This document shows positions 32,375 through 41,226 of a DNA stretch of 64,000 nt, in pieces (position 1 is the first letter of the stretch; every line of letters begins with the position of its first letter). The translations under genes and the position numbers were made by a program. The notes below the pieces were generated by a model. That model was not told the origin of the DNA. It saw nothing but the letters and a program-made list of their open reading frames with translations, and ran no database searches. The stretch covers positions 1 through 64,000 of the forward strand of contig JAJYMC010000016.1 in the NCBI GenBank assembly GCA_021787335.1. Direction: 5' to 3'. The DNA is from Bacillota bacterium. GTDB lineage: Bacteria > Bacillota > Sulfobacillia > JAJYWN01 > JAJZPE01.

Positions 32375-33733
32375 TTGGCAAGGCTTTTCGGGACCGATGG
32401 CGTCCGTGGCGTGGCCAATAGCGAACTGACCCCGGAGCTGGCCTATCGATTGGGCCGGGCCGGGGCTTTTGTTCTCACCCGCAAGTCGAAGCGCCCGACC
32501 GTGCTGGTCGGGCGGGACCCGCGAATCTCCGGCGATCTTCTGGAGTCGGCCCTCGTGGCCGGGTTGTGCTCGATCGGCGCCGACGCGCGCTGCCTCGGCG
32601 TGGTGACCACGCCTGGCGTGGCCTACCTGTCCCGGGTGACCGCCGCCGACGCGGGCGTGATGATCTCCGCGTCGCACAACCCGGTGGCCGACAACGGCAT
32701 CAAGTTCTTCGACGGTAGCGGCTTCAAGCTGCCCGATGCCACCGAGGATGAAATCGAGGGCTTGGTCAAGGCGGAGGCCGCGGCCGACCAGTTGCCGCGG
32801 CCGACCGGGGCCGGCGTTGGACGGGTCTTCCGCGACGAGGCCGAGGTTGAGCGGTACGTTGACTATCTGGTCGAGGTCGGCGGGGGCGAGGGGAGTCTGG
32901 CCGGGGTCAAGGTCGCCGTGGACTGCGCCAACGGGGCGGCCTCGCGCATCGCTCCGCGGGCACTGCAGCGCCTGGGGGCCCGGGTGACGGCCATCAACGC
33001 CCAGCCGGACGGGCTGAACATCAACGTCCGCTGCGGCTCGACCCACCCCGATGCCATGGCCCGCGCCGTCCGCGAGATGGGCGTCGACATGGGCGTGGCC
33101 TATGACGGCGACGCCGACCGGGTCATCGCGGCCGACGCCGCCGGGAACATCGTCGACGGCGACGGCATCCTGGCCATCCTGGCCGGCGACATGATGGCCC
33201 GCAAGGCCCTGCCCGGCAAGGCCATCGTGGCCACGGTGATGTCCAACTTCGGGCTGGAGCACGCGCTGGCCCGGGTGGGCACCGAGGTCCACCGGACACG
33301 GGTCGGCGACCGCTACGTCCTGGAGGCCCTGCGCGAGCGCGGGCTGGCCTTGGGCGGTGAGCAGTCGGGGCACATCATCATGCTCGACCACAACACGACC
33401 GGCGACGGCGTCATCACCTCCATCGAGTTACTCGGCGTGGTCAAGCGGACCGGGCGGCCCCTGGCCGACCTGGCCTCGGTGATGACGCGGTTCCCGCAGG
33501 TACTGGTGAACGTCCGGGTCAAGGACCGCCGCGCCTTCGAGAAGTCGGAGACGGTGGCCAAGGCTGTGCGCGCGGCCGAGGCCGAGCTTGGGCGGGACGG
33601 CCGGGTGGTCGTGCGCCCGTCCGGGACCGAGCCGGTCGTCCGGGTGATGGTCGAGGCGCTGGACGAGAAAAGAGCCCACCAGGTGGTGGACTCTTTGGCG
33701 GCGGTGATAAAGCGGGAGATGGGCGGAGAGTAG
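32375..33733 (+). CDS. glmM: Phosphoglucosamine mutase
   Basis: Converts glucosamine-6-P to glucosamine-1-P for peptidoglycan and UDP-GlcNAc. 452 residues, normal. N-terminal LFGTDGVRGVAN, catalytic phosphoserine in MISASHNPVADNGIKFF, metal-binding DGDADRV, sugar-binding GGEQSGHI and phosphate-binding RPSGTEPVVRVM are all present. TTG start follows AGAGGAG. Third gene of the cda operon and the step after GlmS, encoded at 35.9 kb. Confidence 0.97.
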   Translation: MARLFGTDGVRGVANSELTPELAYRLGRAGAFVLTRKSKRPTVLVGRDPRISGDLLESALVAGLCSIGADARCLGVVTTPGVAYLSRVTAADAGVMISASHNPVADNGIKFFDGSGFKLPDATEDEIEGLVKAEAAADQLPRPTGAGVGRVFRDEAEVERYVDYLVEVGGGEGSLAGVKVAVDCANGAASRIAPRALQRLGARVTAINAQPDGLNINVRCGSTHPDAMARAVREMGVDMGVAYDGDADRVIAADAAGNIVDGDGILAILAGDMMARKALPGKAIVATVMSNFGLEHALARVGTEVHRTRVGDRYVLEALRERGLALGGEQSGHIIMLDHNTTGDGVITSIELLGVVKRTGRPLADLASVMTRFPQVLVNVRVKDRRAFEKSETVAKAVRAAEAELGRDGRVVVRPSGTEPVVRVMVEALDEKRAHQVVDSLAAVIKREMGGE

Positions 33734-33772
33734 GAGCCGGGGCGGCGGCCGCGGGTCGCCACATGGCCGCGG

Positions 33773-34447
33773 CTAGCGTGTGAGGTTGAACAGCAGATAG
33801 GCCATGGCGGCTCCCAAGTTGTAGAGGCTGTGGGCCAAGATGGGACCGGTCAGGCTCCTTGTGCGCTCGAAAGCCCAGCAGGCAACCAAGCTGAAGTAGA
33901 GCCTCAGGGAGTTCCAGAAGATGAATGAGGGCAGCGTGTCGTTGGAGAAGACGTGCATCAGGACAAAGAGGATGGACACGAACCACGACAGGCTGGATAC
34001 GCCGAGAAAACGTCTTGGGTTGGGCACCGAGTCCAAGAGGTTCGTAAGTAGGTAGCCTCGAAAGAACGCTTCTTCGGCGATGGGGGTCAAGAGTGAGTCT
34101 CCCCAGAAGGCCATCGCCACGACCCGGAGGGGAATCTTGGCTGGCCCCGGCTCGATGCTGAAGAAGGCGGACAGCCCCACGACGGCGCTTACAGGAAGGA
34201 TCATGAGCAATGCGCGTCGCACCTCGGGGCTGACTCTTAGAACAAAGCCATAATGAGACAGCCCTTTCTTTGAGAGAAGGGCAAATCCAAGAGCCAGCCC
34301 CAGATAGATGCCGAATCCGCTGACGACGGTGGGGACCGCCCTAAAGTTCGCGCCGACGACGGTCCACAAGACCACCATACCGAGCAGAAGCGCCACGGAT
34401 GAGATATAGGGAAAATAGGGGTTGGTCGTTTCAGGTTGTCGTTCCAT
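33773..34447 (-). CDS. CPBP-family intramembrane metalloprotease (Abi-like)
   Basis: A 224-residue protein with about six to seven hydrophobic helices. The CPBP motifs are present: EEAFFRGYLL (EExxxR), VSILFVLMHVF (FxxxH) and GPILAHSLYNLGAA (HxxxN). Rce1/CPBP proteins cleave membrane substrates; some mature or confer immunity to bacteriocins. ATG 34447 has GGAGGGATGAA upstream. It ends convergent with glmM, 39 bases apart. Confidence 0.87.
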   Translation of the reverse strand: MERQPETTNPYFPYISSVALLLGMVVLWTVVGANFRAVPTVVSGFGIYLGLALGFALLSKKGLSHYGFVLRVSPEVRRALLMILPVSAVVGLSAFFSIEPGPAKIPLRVVAMAFWGDSLLTPIAEEAFFRGYLLTNLLDSVPNPRRFLGVSSLSWFVSILFVLMHVFSNDTLPSFIFWNSLRLYFSLVACWAFERTRSLTGPILAHSLYNLGAAMAYLLFNLTR

Positions 34448-34511
34448 TTCATCCCTCCGAACGAGCTTTTCGACAGCAATGGTCAAGGCCCTGCCTCCCG
34501 CCAAATAGAAA

Positions 34512-34542
34512 GATGGCGGAGGCTTGTTGTTCCTCCGCCATC
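34512..34542 (-). terminator. Terminator of the 34.6-kb hypothetical gene
   Basis: 11-bp stem (GATGGCGGAGG / CCTCCGCCATC, 9-base loop) followed on the minus strand by TTTCTATTT. Confidence 0.75.
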
Positions 34543-34549
34543 TTCTCCG

Positions 34550-35098
34550 CTACTGCTTCGGTTCCGGCCGGCTCTGAGGCTTGTAGTTTGCGGGCGCCCC
34601 AGGGAACAAGGACAGCAAATTCACGGTGCTTTGCCCCGCTGTATTTATGGAAGTCACTGGCCTCGCGGCATCAACCTGCGAAGCAGGCGTTCTCGAGATG
34701 AGACTGTCGGTGATGCCCCGAGTGACCACGGTGCGGAGCAATTGTTCGGGGCCTTTGGAGGGGACCGCGGCGATCCCTGAGCCAACGCCGGTTGCAAAAG
34801 CCCCATCAGCGAGAGCGCTGGTAAGAGCCGTGGCCCTGCCGGCATTCACAATGACTCCTAGCGCGCCAGCGCCGCCCATAATCGCGGAGGTCACCGCCAG
34901 GGTCTTGACGAGGGATTTCACGCCTTCGGGGTTGTACGCCATTTTCCCCGTGGCGGGCCCAGGAGCCAACGCCGGCGACTTCTTTGCGGCGTCTTCTCGA
35001 GCCTGTGCAACCTGCTCTCGGCCCGGATACTTCTGAACCTTTGGCTGGTAGACCCAATTGCTTGAGCCCCCAGAACCGGAAACTGCACTAACACCCAC
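34550..35098 (-). CDS. Hypothetical protein, Gly/Ala-rich (about 182 aa)
   Basis: The frame is open to 35269; I prefer the GTG at 35098 because TGAGGAGG lies 9 bases upstream, while upstream ATGs (35269, 35173) lack a good site. The N-terminal part is serine/glycine-rich (VSAVSGSGGSSNWVYQP), followed by charged helix REQVAQAREDAAKK, then a hydrophobic, glycine-rich segment (LVKTLAVTSAIMGGAGALGVIV) that could cross or insert into a membrane. The tail is polar. No family recognised. It has its own terminator and stands between CPBP and glmS genes. Confidence 0.6.
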   Translation of the reverse strand: MGVSAVSGSGGSSNWVYQPKVQKYPGREQVAQAREDAAKKSPALAPGPATGKMAYNPEGVKSLVKTLAVTSAIMGGAGALGVIVNAGRATALTSALADGAFATGVGSGIAAVPSKGPEQLLRTVVTRGITDSLISRTPASQVDAARPVTSINTAGQSTVNLLSLFPGAPANYKPQSRPEPKQ

Positions 35099-35503
35099 TG
35101 AACCCAACCTCCTCAGATTAGACTTGGACTCCCCGATGGGGGGTCTCTTGTCTTTGGAATCGGAGGAAGCCATGAAACCCAGAAGAGGCGAATTATCCCA
35201 TTTAATCAGCTGTGGGCGGCCTGAGCCAGATGTGCAATGAAAGAGCCCGTGAAGGGCTTCACCGAACATTGTACCTAAAGCCTACGCCTTCGTCTCATCA
35301 TAGGACCAGTTAGAGAGCGACCTGATCAGAGCGCCCCACACTGTCCAACTTCTGGACACTAAAGGCTACGCGCCCGGTTCTCTCATCGAAGGGTGCGTCG
35401 CACGACCGCATCTTAAGCGCTGGTGGGGCAGGTGTGAACCGCCGCGGACTGCGATGGTCAACAAGGATCCGGTGAACCGGCCCGTCAATCAACATGAATG
35501 GTA

Positions 35504-35512
35504 TGGTATAAT
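35504..35512 (+). promoter_or_regulatory. Extended -10 promoter of the glmS transcript
   Basis: TGG-TATAAT gives a TGn-extended, consensus -10. No good -35 is seen at the expected place. It lies about 100 bases upstream of the ribozyme cleavage site. From 35099 to 35503 I see no gene. Confidence 0.55.
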
Positions 35513-35616
35513 ATACTGGCAATCGGAGCTCACGGGGTTCTGGAGGAGGCGGTGGCTAGGGAGGGACGTGGCTAGGCTACTCAGAGTTCAGACAGCAAGC
35601 GCGGTAGGCTTCTATA

Positions 35617-35790
35617 AGCGCCAGAACTCGTCCGGTAGGAGCAAGGCGGCCCCGGGGCCGGCGGGCGAGTTGACGAGGTGGGGGATCTCGGATTCTTCGG
35701 CGGGTGACCCCCGGCAGCCACAGTCGTCAGGAACCCAGATAAATCTCGCGGGCGACCGCGAGGCCAAAAGGGTTCTGAGTGGAGGGCGGA
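35617..35790 (+). ncRNA. glmS self-cleaving ribozyme
   Basis: The sequence matches the glmS ribozyme core: TAAGCGCCAGAACT with the predicted cut between A35617 and G35618, the GTTGACGAGGTGGGGGAT segment, TTCGGCGGGTGACCCCC, and the conserved 3' part GGTTCTGAGTGGAGGG. Binding of glucosamine-6-phosphate triggers cleavage and mRNA decay in the family, giving feedback control of glmS, which lies 137 bases downstream. Confidence 0.95.
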
Positions 35791-35841
35791 CCATCGCCTT
35801 GTCCCGGCGTGCTCTCGGCCGGGCATTGATGGTCGCCTGTC

Positions 35842-35879
35842 AGGCCGCGCCTTGCCGCAAAACGGAGGGGCGGCCTTTT
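35842..35879 (+). terminator. Terminator-like hairpin between ribozyme and glmS
   Basis: AGGCCGC (35842-35848) pairs with GCGGCCT (35870-35876), with inner CCG/CGG, followed by TTTT. It stands in the glmS 5' leader just 47 bases before the start codon, so it would limit read-through. Confidence 0.55.
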
Positions 35880-35926
35880 CGTCTATCTGTCAGACTAAAG
35901 GCGAAGAGCATGGAGGAATGGCACTG

Positions 35927-37765
35927 ATGTGTGGAATCGTCGGCTACGTCGGGCCCAAAGAGGCCCTGCCGGTTCTGATCAACGGTTTGAAACGCCTCGA
36001 ATACCGCGGCTATGACTCGTCCGGGGTGGCCATCCTGACCGACCACCACGTCGAGGTGCGGAAGTCGGTCGGTCGCCTGTCCGTCCTCGAAGGGCAGCTC
36101 AAGAAGGGCGCGCCGGAAGGGCACACGGGCATCGGCCACACCCGCTGGGCGACCCACGGCCGGCCGTCGGACATCAACGCCCACCCGCACAGCGACTGCT
36201 CCGGGCGGTTCGCGGTCGTCCACAACGGGATCGTCGAGAACTTTCGCGGGCTGAAGGAGTGGCTCGTCTCCGAGGGCCACATCTTCAAGTCCGAGACCGA
36301 TACTGAGGTCATCCCCCACCTCATCGAGCAGTACTACAGCGGTGACCTGGTCGACGCGGTCCGGCAGGCGGCCTCCCGCCTGCGCGGCTCGTACGCGCTG
36401 GTCGTGGCCAGCTCCGAGGAGCCGGAGCACATCATCGCCGTCCGCAAGGACAGCCCGCTCGTCATCGGCCTCGGCGAGGGCGAGAACTTCGTCGCCTCGG
36501 ACGTGCCGGCCATCCTCGAGCACACCCGCCGCGTCTACATCCTCGAGGACGGCGAGGTGGCTGACATCACCGCCGAGACAGCCGACGTCTTCGACCTCAA
36601 GGGTGAGGTCAAGAAGAAGAAGGCGTTCATCGTCAAGTGGGACCCGGTGCAGGCCGAGCGGGGCGGCTACGAGCACTTCATGCGGAAGGAAATCCACGAG
36701 CAGCCCAAGGCTTTCCGCGACACGCTCACCGGGCGAGTGGCGCCGGACCGCAAGTCGGTCAAGCTCGATGAGCTGACCATGACCCCGGAGAAGATAAAGG
36801 GCCTGAAGAAGGTGTTCATCACCGCGGCCGGCACGGCCTACCACGCCGGGCTCGTCGGTAAGTACCTGTTCGAGAAGCTGGCCCGGCTGCCGGCCGAGGT
36901 CGACCTGGCCTCCGAGTACCGCTACCGCGACCCCATCCTCGACGCCAAGGAGAACCTGGTCATCGTCGTGAGCCAGTCCGGCGAGACCGCCGACACGCTG
37001 GCCGCCATGCGCGAGTCGCGGGCCCGCGGGGTGCACGCCCTGGCCATCACCAACGTGGTCGGGTCGAGCGTCTCGCGCGAGGCCGACGACGTCATCTACA
37101 CCTGGGCCGGGCCGGAGATCGCCGTCGCCTCGACCAAGGCCTACACGACCCAGATCCTTGTCCTGACTCTGCTGGCGGTGCACTTCGGGCAGATCCGCGG
37201 GACGCTGGACGCGGCCAAGGCCCAGAAGGTCCTGTCTGAACTGGTCGAGCTGCCGCAGAAGGCCCAGGAGCTGCTCTCGCACGAGGAGTCCATCGCCGAG
37301 TTCGCCCGCAAGTGCGCGGCCTGGAAGGACGTCTTCTTCATCGGGCGCGGCCTGGACTATGCGGTGTCGCTGGAGGGCCAGCTCAAGCTGAAGGAAATCT
37401 CGTACATCCACGCCGAGGCCTACGCCGCCGGCGAGTTGAAGCACGGCACTCTGGCCCTGGTCGTCGAGGGCGTGCCGGTCATCGCCCTGTCGACTCAGAG
37501 GGACCTGCGCGAGAAGATGATCTCGAACATCCGTGAGGTCAAGGCCCGCGACGCCTACGTCCTCGGGATCGCCACCGAAGGCTCCGGGGCCGACGAGATG
37601 AAGCATCACTCCGACAAAGTCATCGCCATCCCCGAGACCGACGGGCTGGTGGCCCCGGCGCTGGCCGTCATTCCGCTGCAGCTGCTGGCCTACCACGCGG
37701 CCGTGGCCCGCGGGTGCGACGTGGATAAGCCGCGCAACCTGGCCAAGAGCGTGACGGTGGAGTAG
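35927..37765 (+). CDS. glmS: Glutamine-fructose-6-phosphate aminotransferase
   Basis: Makes glucosamine-6-P from fructose-6-P and glutamine. 612 residues. Begins MCGIVGYVG, so Cys2 is the nucleophile; the glutaminase domain has GHTRWATHG and HNGIVEN, followed by two SIS domains (ITAAGTAYHAG, SQSGETADTL, VASTKAYTTQ) and the C-terminal [16 protein letters not shown] 35927 is preferred over ATG 35918, which lies directly on GGAGGA. Preceded by the glmS ribozyme. A duplicate of its last 280 bases lies at 38.65-38.93 kb beyond the CPBP gene. Confidence 0.97.
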   Translation: MCGIVGYVGPKEALPVLINGLKRLEYRGYDSSGVAILTDHHVEVRKSVGRLSVLEGQLKKGAPEGHTGIGHTRWATHGRPSDINAHPHSDCSGRFAVVHNGIVENFRGLKEWLVSEGHIFKSETDTEVIPHLIEQYYSGDLVDAVRQAASRLRGSYALVVASSEEPEHIIAVRKDSPLVIGLGEGENFVASDVPAILEHTRRVYILEDGEVADITAETADVFDLKGEVKKKKAFIVKWDPVQAERGGYEHFMRKEIHEQPKAFRDTLTGRVAPDRKSVKLDELTMTPEKIKGLKKVFITAAGTAYHAGLVGKYLFEKLARLPAEVDLASEYRYRDPILDAKENLVIVVSQSGETADTLAAMRESRARGVHALAITNVVGSSVSREADDVIYTWAGPEIAVASTKAYTTQILVLTLLAVHFGQIRGTLDAAKAQKVLSELVELPQKAQELLSHEESIAEFARKCAAWKDVFFIGRGLDYAVSLEGQLKLKEISYIHAEAYAAGELKHGTLALVVEGVPVIALSTQRDLREKMISNIREVKARDAYVLGIATEGSGADEMKHHSDKVIAIPETDGLVAPALAVIPLQLLAYHAAVARGCDVDKPRNLAKSVTVE

Positions 37766-37775
37766 GTCACCTGTG

Positions 37776-38588
37776 ATGGGTAAATCACGGCAAACAACTA
37801 CACAGGGGCAATCTCTGTCAGGCAAGTCACCCTTGGCATTCCTCGCGCTGGTTTTCGCCCTCGCCATCCCATTCTGGGTGGTCGGCGGGTTGACCGGGCG
37901 TCAGCTCTTACCGGGTCTCCCCGAGGCCGCGCTGATGGTCATCTGCCCCGTGCTGGCCGCGCTCATTCTGACGTACCGGGAGAGTGGGTCGGCGGGCGCG
38001 GCGCAGCTGCTGAAGCGGGCGCTAGACTTCAAGCGGGTCACGGCGAAGGTCTGGTACGTTCCGGTCCTCCTCCTGATGCCGCTGGTCATGGTGTTGTCCT
38101 TTGGCGTGATGCGCCTGACCGGAACGCAGGTTCCGGCCCCGCTTATCTCGGTCCAACGGGCGCTCATCCTTGGCGTTGTGTTCTTCGTTGGCGCCTTGGG
38201 CGAGGAACTGGGCTGGTCAGGGTACGCCACCGACCCGATGCAGCGCCGACTCGGCGCGCTGTGGGCCGGCCTCGTTCTCGGATTGGTCTGGGCCGTCTAC
38301 CACTACATAGGGCTGGTGCAGGCTCACCGTTCGGTGGGGTGGATCGGCTGGTGGTCACTCGGCACGGTGGCGCTACGAGTGATCATGGTCTGGCTCTTCA
38401 ACAACACCGGCAAGAGCGTCTTCGCCGCATCGCTCTTTCACATGACTATCAACCTCACCTGGCAGCTGTTTCCCGTCAGCGGCTCTTACTACGATCCGCG
38501 TGTCACTGGCTTGATCCTGGCCTTGGTGGCCGCTATCGTCGTGGCCGTCTGGGGACCACGGAACTTGGTTCGAGGCGCAAAGGTCTGA
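37776..38588 (+). CDS. CPBP-family intramembrane metalloprotease
   Basis: A 270-residue membrane protein with eight or so hydrophobic helices. CPBP motifs: [17 protein letters not shown] (EExxW variant), [11 protein letters not shown] and [12 protein letters not shown]. Same family as the protein at 33.8 kb but of a different subgroup. It starts 10 bases after glmS and is flanked on both sides by copies of the glmS 3' end, so it was probably carried between them by a duplication or recombination event. Substrate unknown. Confidence 0.87.
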   Translation: MGKSRQTTTQGQSLSGKSPLAFLALVFALAIPFWVVGGLTGRQLLPGLPEAALMVICPVLAALILTYRESGSAGAAQLLKRALDFKRVTAKVWYVPVLLLMPLVMVLSFGVMRLTGTQVPAPLISVQRALILGVVFFVGALGEELGWSGYATDPMQRRLGALWAGLVLGLVWAVYHYIGLVQAHRSVGWIGWWSLGTVALRVIMVWLFNNTGKSVFAASLFHMTINLTWQLFPVSGSYYDPRVTGLILALVAAIVVAVWGPRNLVRGAKV

Positions 38589-38611
38589 AGTGGTGGATCG
38601 AACGGTTCGGC

Positions 38612-38645
38612 AAAAAACAGCCCCCGGCGCAGACACCGGGGGCTG
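38612..38645 (-). terminator. Strong hairpin with T6 on the minus strand
   Basis: CAGCCCCCGG / CCGGGGGCTG (10 bp) preceded on the plus strand by CAAAAAA, i.e. a canonical terminator for minus-strand transcription. No minus-strand gene lies upstream of it now; it may be left from a rearrangement or block antisense transcription into the CPBP gene. Confidence 0.6.
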
Positions 38646-38649
38646 GTCG

Positions 38650-38931
38650 CGTCGCCCTGTCGACCCAGAAGGACCTGCGCGAGAAGGTGATCTCGAACAT
38701 CCGCGAGGTCAAGGCCCGTTACGCCTACGTCCTCGGGATCGCCCCCGAGGGCTCCGGGGCGGAATGAAGCACCATTCCGACCAGGTCATCGCCATCCCCG
38801 AGACCGACGGGTTGGTGGCTCCGGCCCTGGCGGTCATCCCTAAGATACTGCTGGCCTACCACGCGGCAGTGGCCCGCGGGTGCGATGTGGATAAGCCGCG
38901 GAACCTGGCGAAGTGCGTGACGGTGGAGTAG
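38650..38931 (+). pseudogene. Duplicated, frameshifted 3' end of glmS
   Basis: About 280 bases aligning to 37486-37765 with roughly 90% nucleotide identity, reaching the same stop. A 4-base deletion near 38759 (GGGGCCGACGAGATGAAG became GGGGCGGAATGAAG) shifts the frame and gives an early stop. It lacks the SIS and glutaminase parts. It and the glmS 3' end form direct repeats around the CPBP gene. Confidence 0.93.
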
Positions 38932-39005
38932 ACGGTTGTATCTGTTGGCGTTGATGCCCATAGACCTTAGTAAGGTCGTCCGTGTTGGGGTCTCCTAGTT
39001 GGCAA

Positions 39006-39034
39006 GAAGGCCAGGCCGTTGTTCGGCCTGGCCT
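39006..39034 (-). terminator. Terminator of the ubiquitin-like operon
   Basis: 10-bp stem (AGGCCAGGCC / GGCCTGGCCT, 7-base loop). On the minus strand TTCTTGCC follows, a weak T-tract. It lies 74 bases beyond the E1-like gene stop. Confidence 0.6.
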
Positions 39035-39107
39035 CTGGTTCTTAGCCAAAACTACAGTCAGTTTTTTCGAAGCCATATGACCACAGGCGGAATCCCGGGA
39101 CGCCTGG

Positions 39108-40682
39108 TTACATGAGCTCATCAGATCCCCACAAGCGTCGGTACTCCTCTAAGCCGCTGGATTGGCAGTCGCAGCCAACCCGAGCATTCATCTTTGACCA
39201 GCGAGGTGCGGGATTCAGGAAATTGAACAGCGCCGAGTTCCCCAGTTCTGGGGGAAAAGCGCTTCGGATTCCGTGCACAGCCATCCGGATAAGCCTAGAA
39301 CCCATTAGGAGCCCTGCTGCTACCGACACAAAACCGACAGACCACTCGTGCTTCTGGGTTTGGTCTTGAAACCGCCGGAGAGCCGCTTCTCCGAGAGTAC
39401 CGCAGCGAGGGCGTTCGAGATAGACTTCAATAAGGGCCCCATTAACCCCAGCCTCCTCGTACAGCTCTTGGCGTTCGTCCGCGGGAATGGACCTTATGGA
39501 CTCAGCGAACTCTTCCAGTGTGGCGGTGGTCTCTACCGGGTTGAAGCATTTGAGACACTCGCCGCCCGACTTGATGTCGTAGAGGGAGACCATGGCCCTA
39601 AGGTCTAGAGTACTCCCCCCAATGAGGATGCGCGGCCAGAAGCTCTGAATGGCATGGCGAGCGGAGTTCTTGTCTACGCAGGAGAGCACTAGTTCATATC
39701 GGAAGGCCATTTCCTTCTGCGCTAGATTAGGCCTTTGAGTAGGACGAGCGAAGTCCTGGCAATACTTCTGCCACGTGTCGGGATAGGCATACGCGGTGAA
39801 ATGCGCTGCTTCTAGATACACCTTGGCAAGCTCGGTCTTTGACTGTCCAATACTGTCCTGCACTGCTAGGACGTAGCGGTTTAGGTTGGTGTCGTCGATA
39901 ATGTCCTTGTCGACGATGGTCATGTGTCCCTGTAGCCCGGGCCAAGCAACGAGGCTCGCAAGGAGGGCCTGACCCACTGCTCCAAGCCCCACGACATAGA
40001 CATCAGGCAGGGTGAGCTCGGTCACCGTCGGATCGGACATTTCATCCCATGTGTTATAGGCCCGATGGTCCCACACTGAGTAGAACAAGGCATCCAATTG
40101 GCTTCCCGCCCCTGGGCGCAGTCCAGCAAGGTGCTTGAACGCTTCGCCGGCTACCAAGCAGGCGGCAAAATAGGGCCCGAGCGGGCAGCGATTGGAGGGT
40201 ACAACCGAGGGCTGGTTGGACGGTAGACCACAGAAGGCTCTAAAGCCATCTCCCAAAGCTGCGATTGTCGGGATTTCCACGAACAAATCCGGCGCCTGAC
40301 CGACCGTTATCAAGAGACTGGTGTCCTTAGGAGGGCCAGGCGAGGTTCCGAGGGACATAGCCGCACCGGCAATCATCTTGGCGGTATTCAACAGTGCTAG
40401 CTGCAGGTTTTCCCCGCTGCCGAATGGGAAGCAACACGGAACGACAGGGACTTCAGGGATTGACAGGACGAGCTCCTGAATGACCCCGAACTGTCGGGCC
40501 AACAGGTTGGTGACCATCCACAGCAAATGCTGGCCGCCTTCGGTCACCGATACTTCAGGCGAAGCCACAAGGCAGACCCGGTTCCAATCTTCACTTTGGG
40601 TACTCTTCCGCCCGGGATCCCCCCGCAGGTGCCGATCTCCTAACCGGTGTGCCAGGTGGCGGTCAAGGTTGACTCCTGACAT
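39108..40682 (-). CDS. E1-like activating enzyme (ThiF/UBA family)
   Basis: A 524-residue protein. The adenylation domain starts near residue 220: YVVGLGAVGQALLASL is the nucleotide-binding glycine loop, VDKDIIDDTNLNRY the E1 D/N-x-x-N-R motif. CLKC (376-379) and CDC (504-506) supply four cysteines for a ThiF-type zinc site. Cys427 in ERPRCGTLGE is the best candidate catalytic cysteine. Residues 1-215 form an extra N-terminal domain with VPSNRCPLGPYFAACLVAGEAFK. ATG start follows AAGGAG; the gene overlaps the JAMM gene by 20 bases. In E1 enzymes the C-terminal carboxylate of a ubiquitin-like protein is adenylated and passed to cysteine and then to E2. Last gene of the operon. Confidence 0.92.
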   Translation of the reverse strand: MSGVNLDRHLAHRLGDRHLRGDPGRKSTQSEDWNRVCLVASPEVSVTEGGQHLLWMVTNLLARQFGVIQELVLSIPEVPVVPCCFPFGSGENLQLALLNTAKMIAGAAMSLGTSPGPPKDTSLLITVGQAPDLFVEIPTIAALGDGFRAFCGLPSNQPSVVPSNRCPLGPYFAACLVAGEAFKHLAGLRPGAGSQLDALFYSVWDHRAYNTWDEMSDPTVTELTLPDVYVVGLGAVGQALLASLVAWPGLQGHMTIVDKDIIDDTNLNRYVLAVQDSIGQSKTELAKVYLEAAHFTAYAYPDTWQKYCQDFARPTQRPNLAQKEMAFRYELVLSCVDKNSARHAIQSFWPRILIGGSTLDLRAMVSLYDIKSGGECLKCFNPVETTATLEEFAESIRSIPADERQELYEEAGVNGALIEVYLERPRCGTLGEAALRRFQDQTQKHEWSVGFVSVAAGLLMGSRLIRMAVHGIRSAFPPELGNSALFNFLNPAPRWSKMNARVGCDCQSSGLEEYRRLWGSDELM

Positions 40683-41226
40683 CAATTAGCAGCTCCTTTT
40701 CCGAAGGGCGGATGACGATAACCCGGCGGGCTGCGTCTGTTTCCGAAAGGAGATACCAGTAGCCCTGGTATTCGTGGACCCCTATGCGATTTGGCCATCG
40801 TTCCGACCACCGTCCATAGTTAGGGAAGACTAGCGATAGGGCTTTCCTGGAGTTGACACAGAGATCATCGTAGGCGGAATGCTCGACCAGCCTACCAGGG
40901 TGCGTATGAAGCTGGGCCAAGTTTTTCCACCCGTTCCTTCTGGTGGCAAGGGAGACCTTCTCCATGGCCGTAGCCTCAACTGTAAAACTCCCCCAATGGT
41001 TGCGCTGGTCGGGAACAACAACGGCTCTAACGGTGCCCCCGCCACTATCTCGTTCGCCATACCAGAAGCAGCAAGATTCGACCCCGCGGGGTGCATACTC
41101 AGAGAACACCTGAAGCGTCAGGCGTAGAATGCTCTCTGGGACGCCCAAGACCAAACCGGGCAATCTATAGGTCCCGTTGGGGAGAGGGCGCCGAACGGCC
41201 CCTTGGTCAAAGGCGTCTCTGCTCAT
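40663..41226 (-). CDS. JAB/JAMM-family deubiquitinase-like metallopeptidase
   Basis: A 187-residue protein with a complete zinc site: Glu50 in GVESCCFWYG, then HTHPGRLVEHSAYDD, where His107, His109 and Asp120 bind zinc and Ser117 completes the HxHx7SxxD motif. Such peptidases trim ubiquitin-like precursors or remove conjugates. Its ATG overlaps the E2-like stop (ATGA), and it overlaps the E1-like start by 20 bases, so dosage is coupled. Expected role here: expose the glycine end of the ubiquitin-like protein and/or reverse conjugation. Confidence 0.92.
   Translation of the reverse strand: MSRDAFDQGAVRRPLPNGTYRLPGLVLGVPESILRLTLQVFSEYAPRGVESCCFWYGERDSGGGTVRAVVVPDQRNHWGSFTVEATAMEKVSLATRRNGWKNLAQLHTHPGRLVEHSAYDDLCVNSRKALSLVFPNYGRWSERWPNRIGVHEYQGYWYLLSETDAARRVIVIRPSEKELLIDVRSQP

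Noticed and set aside
35840-37867. 675-aa minus-strand frame opposite glmS
   Set aside because: Shadow frame of the clearly identified glmS gene.
38932-39005. Possible extra small gene between the glmS copy and the operon terminator
   Set aside because: No ribosome site and no frame longer than about 25 codons.
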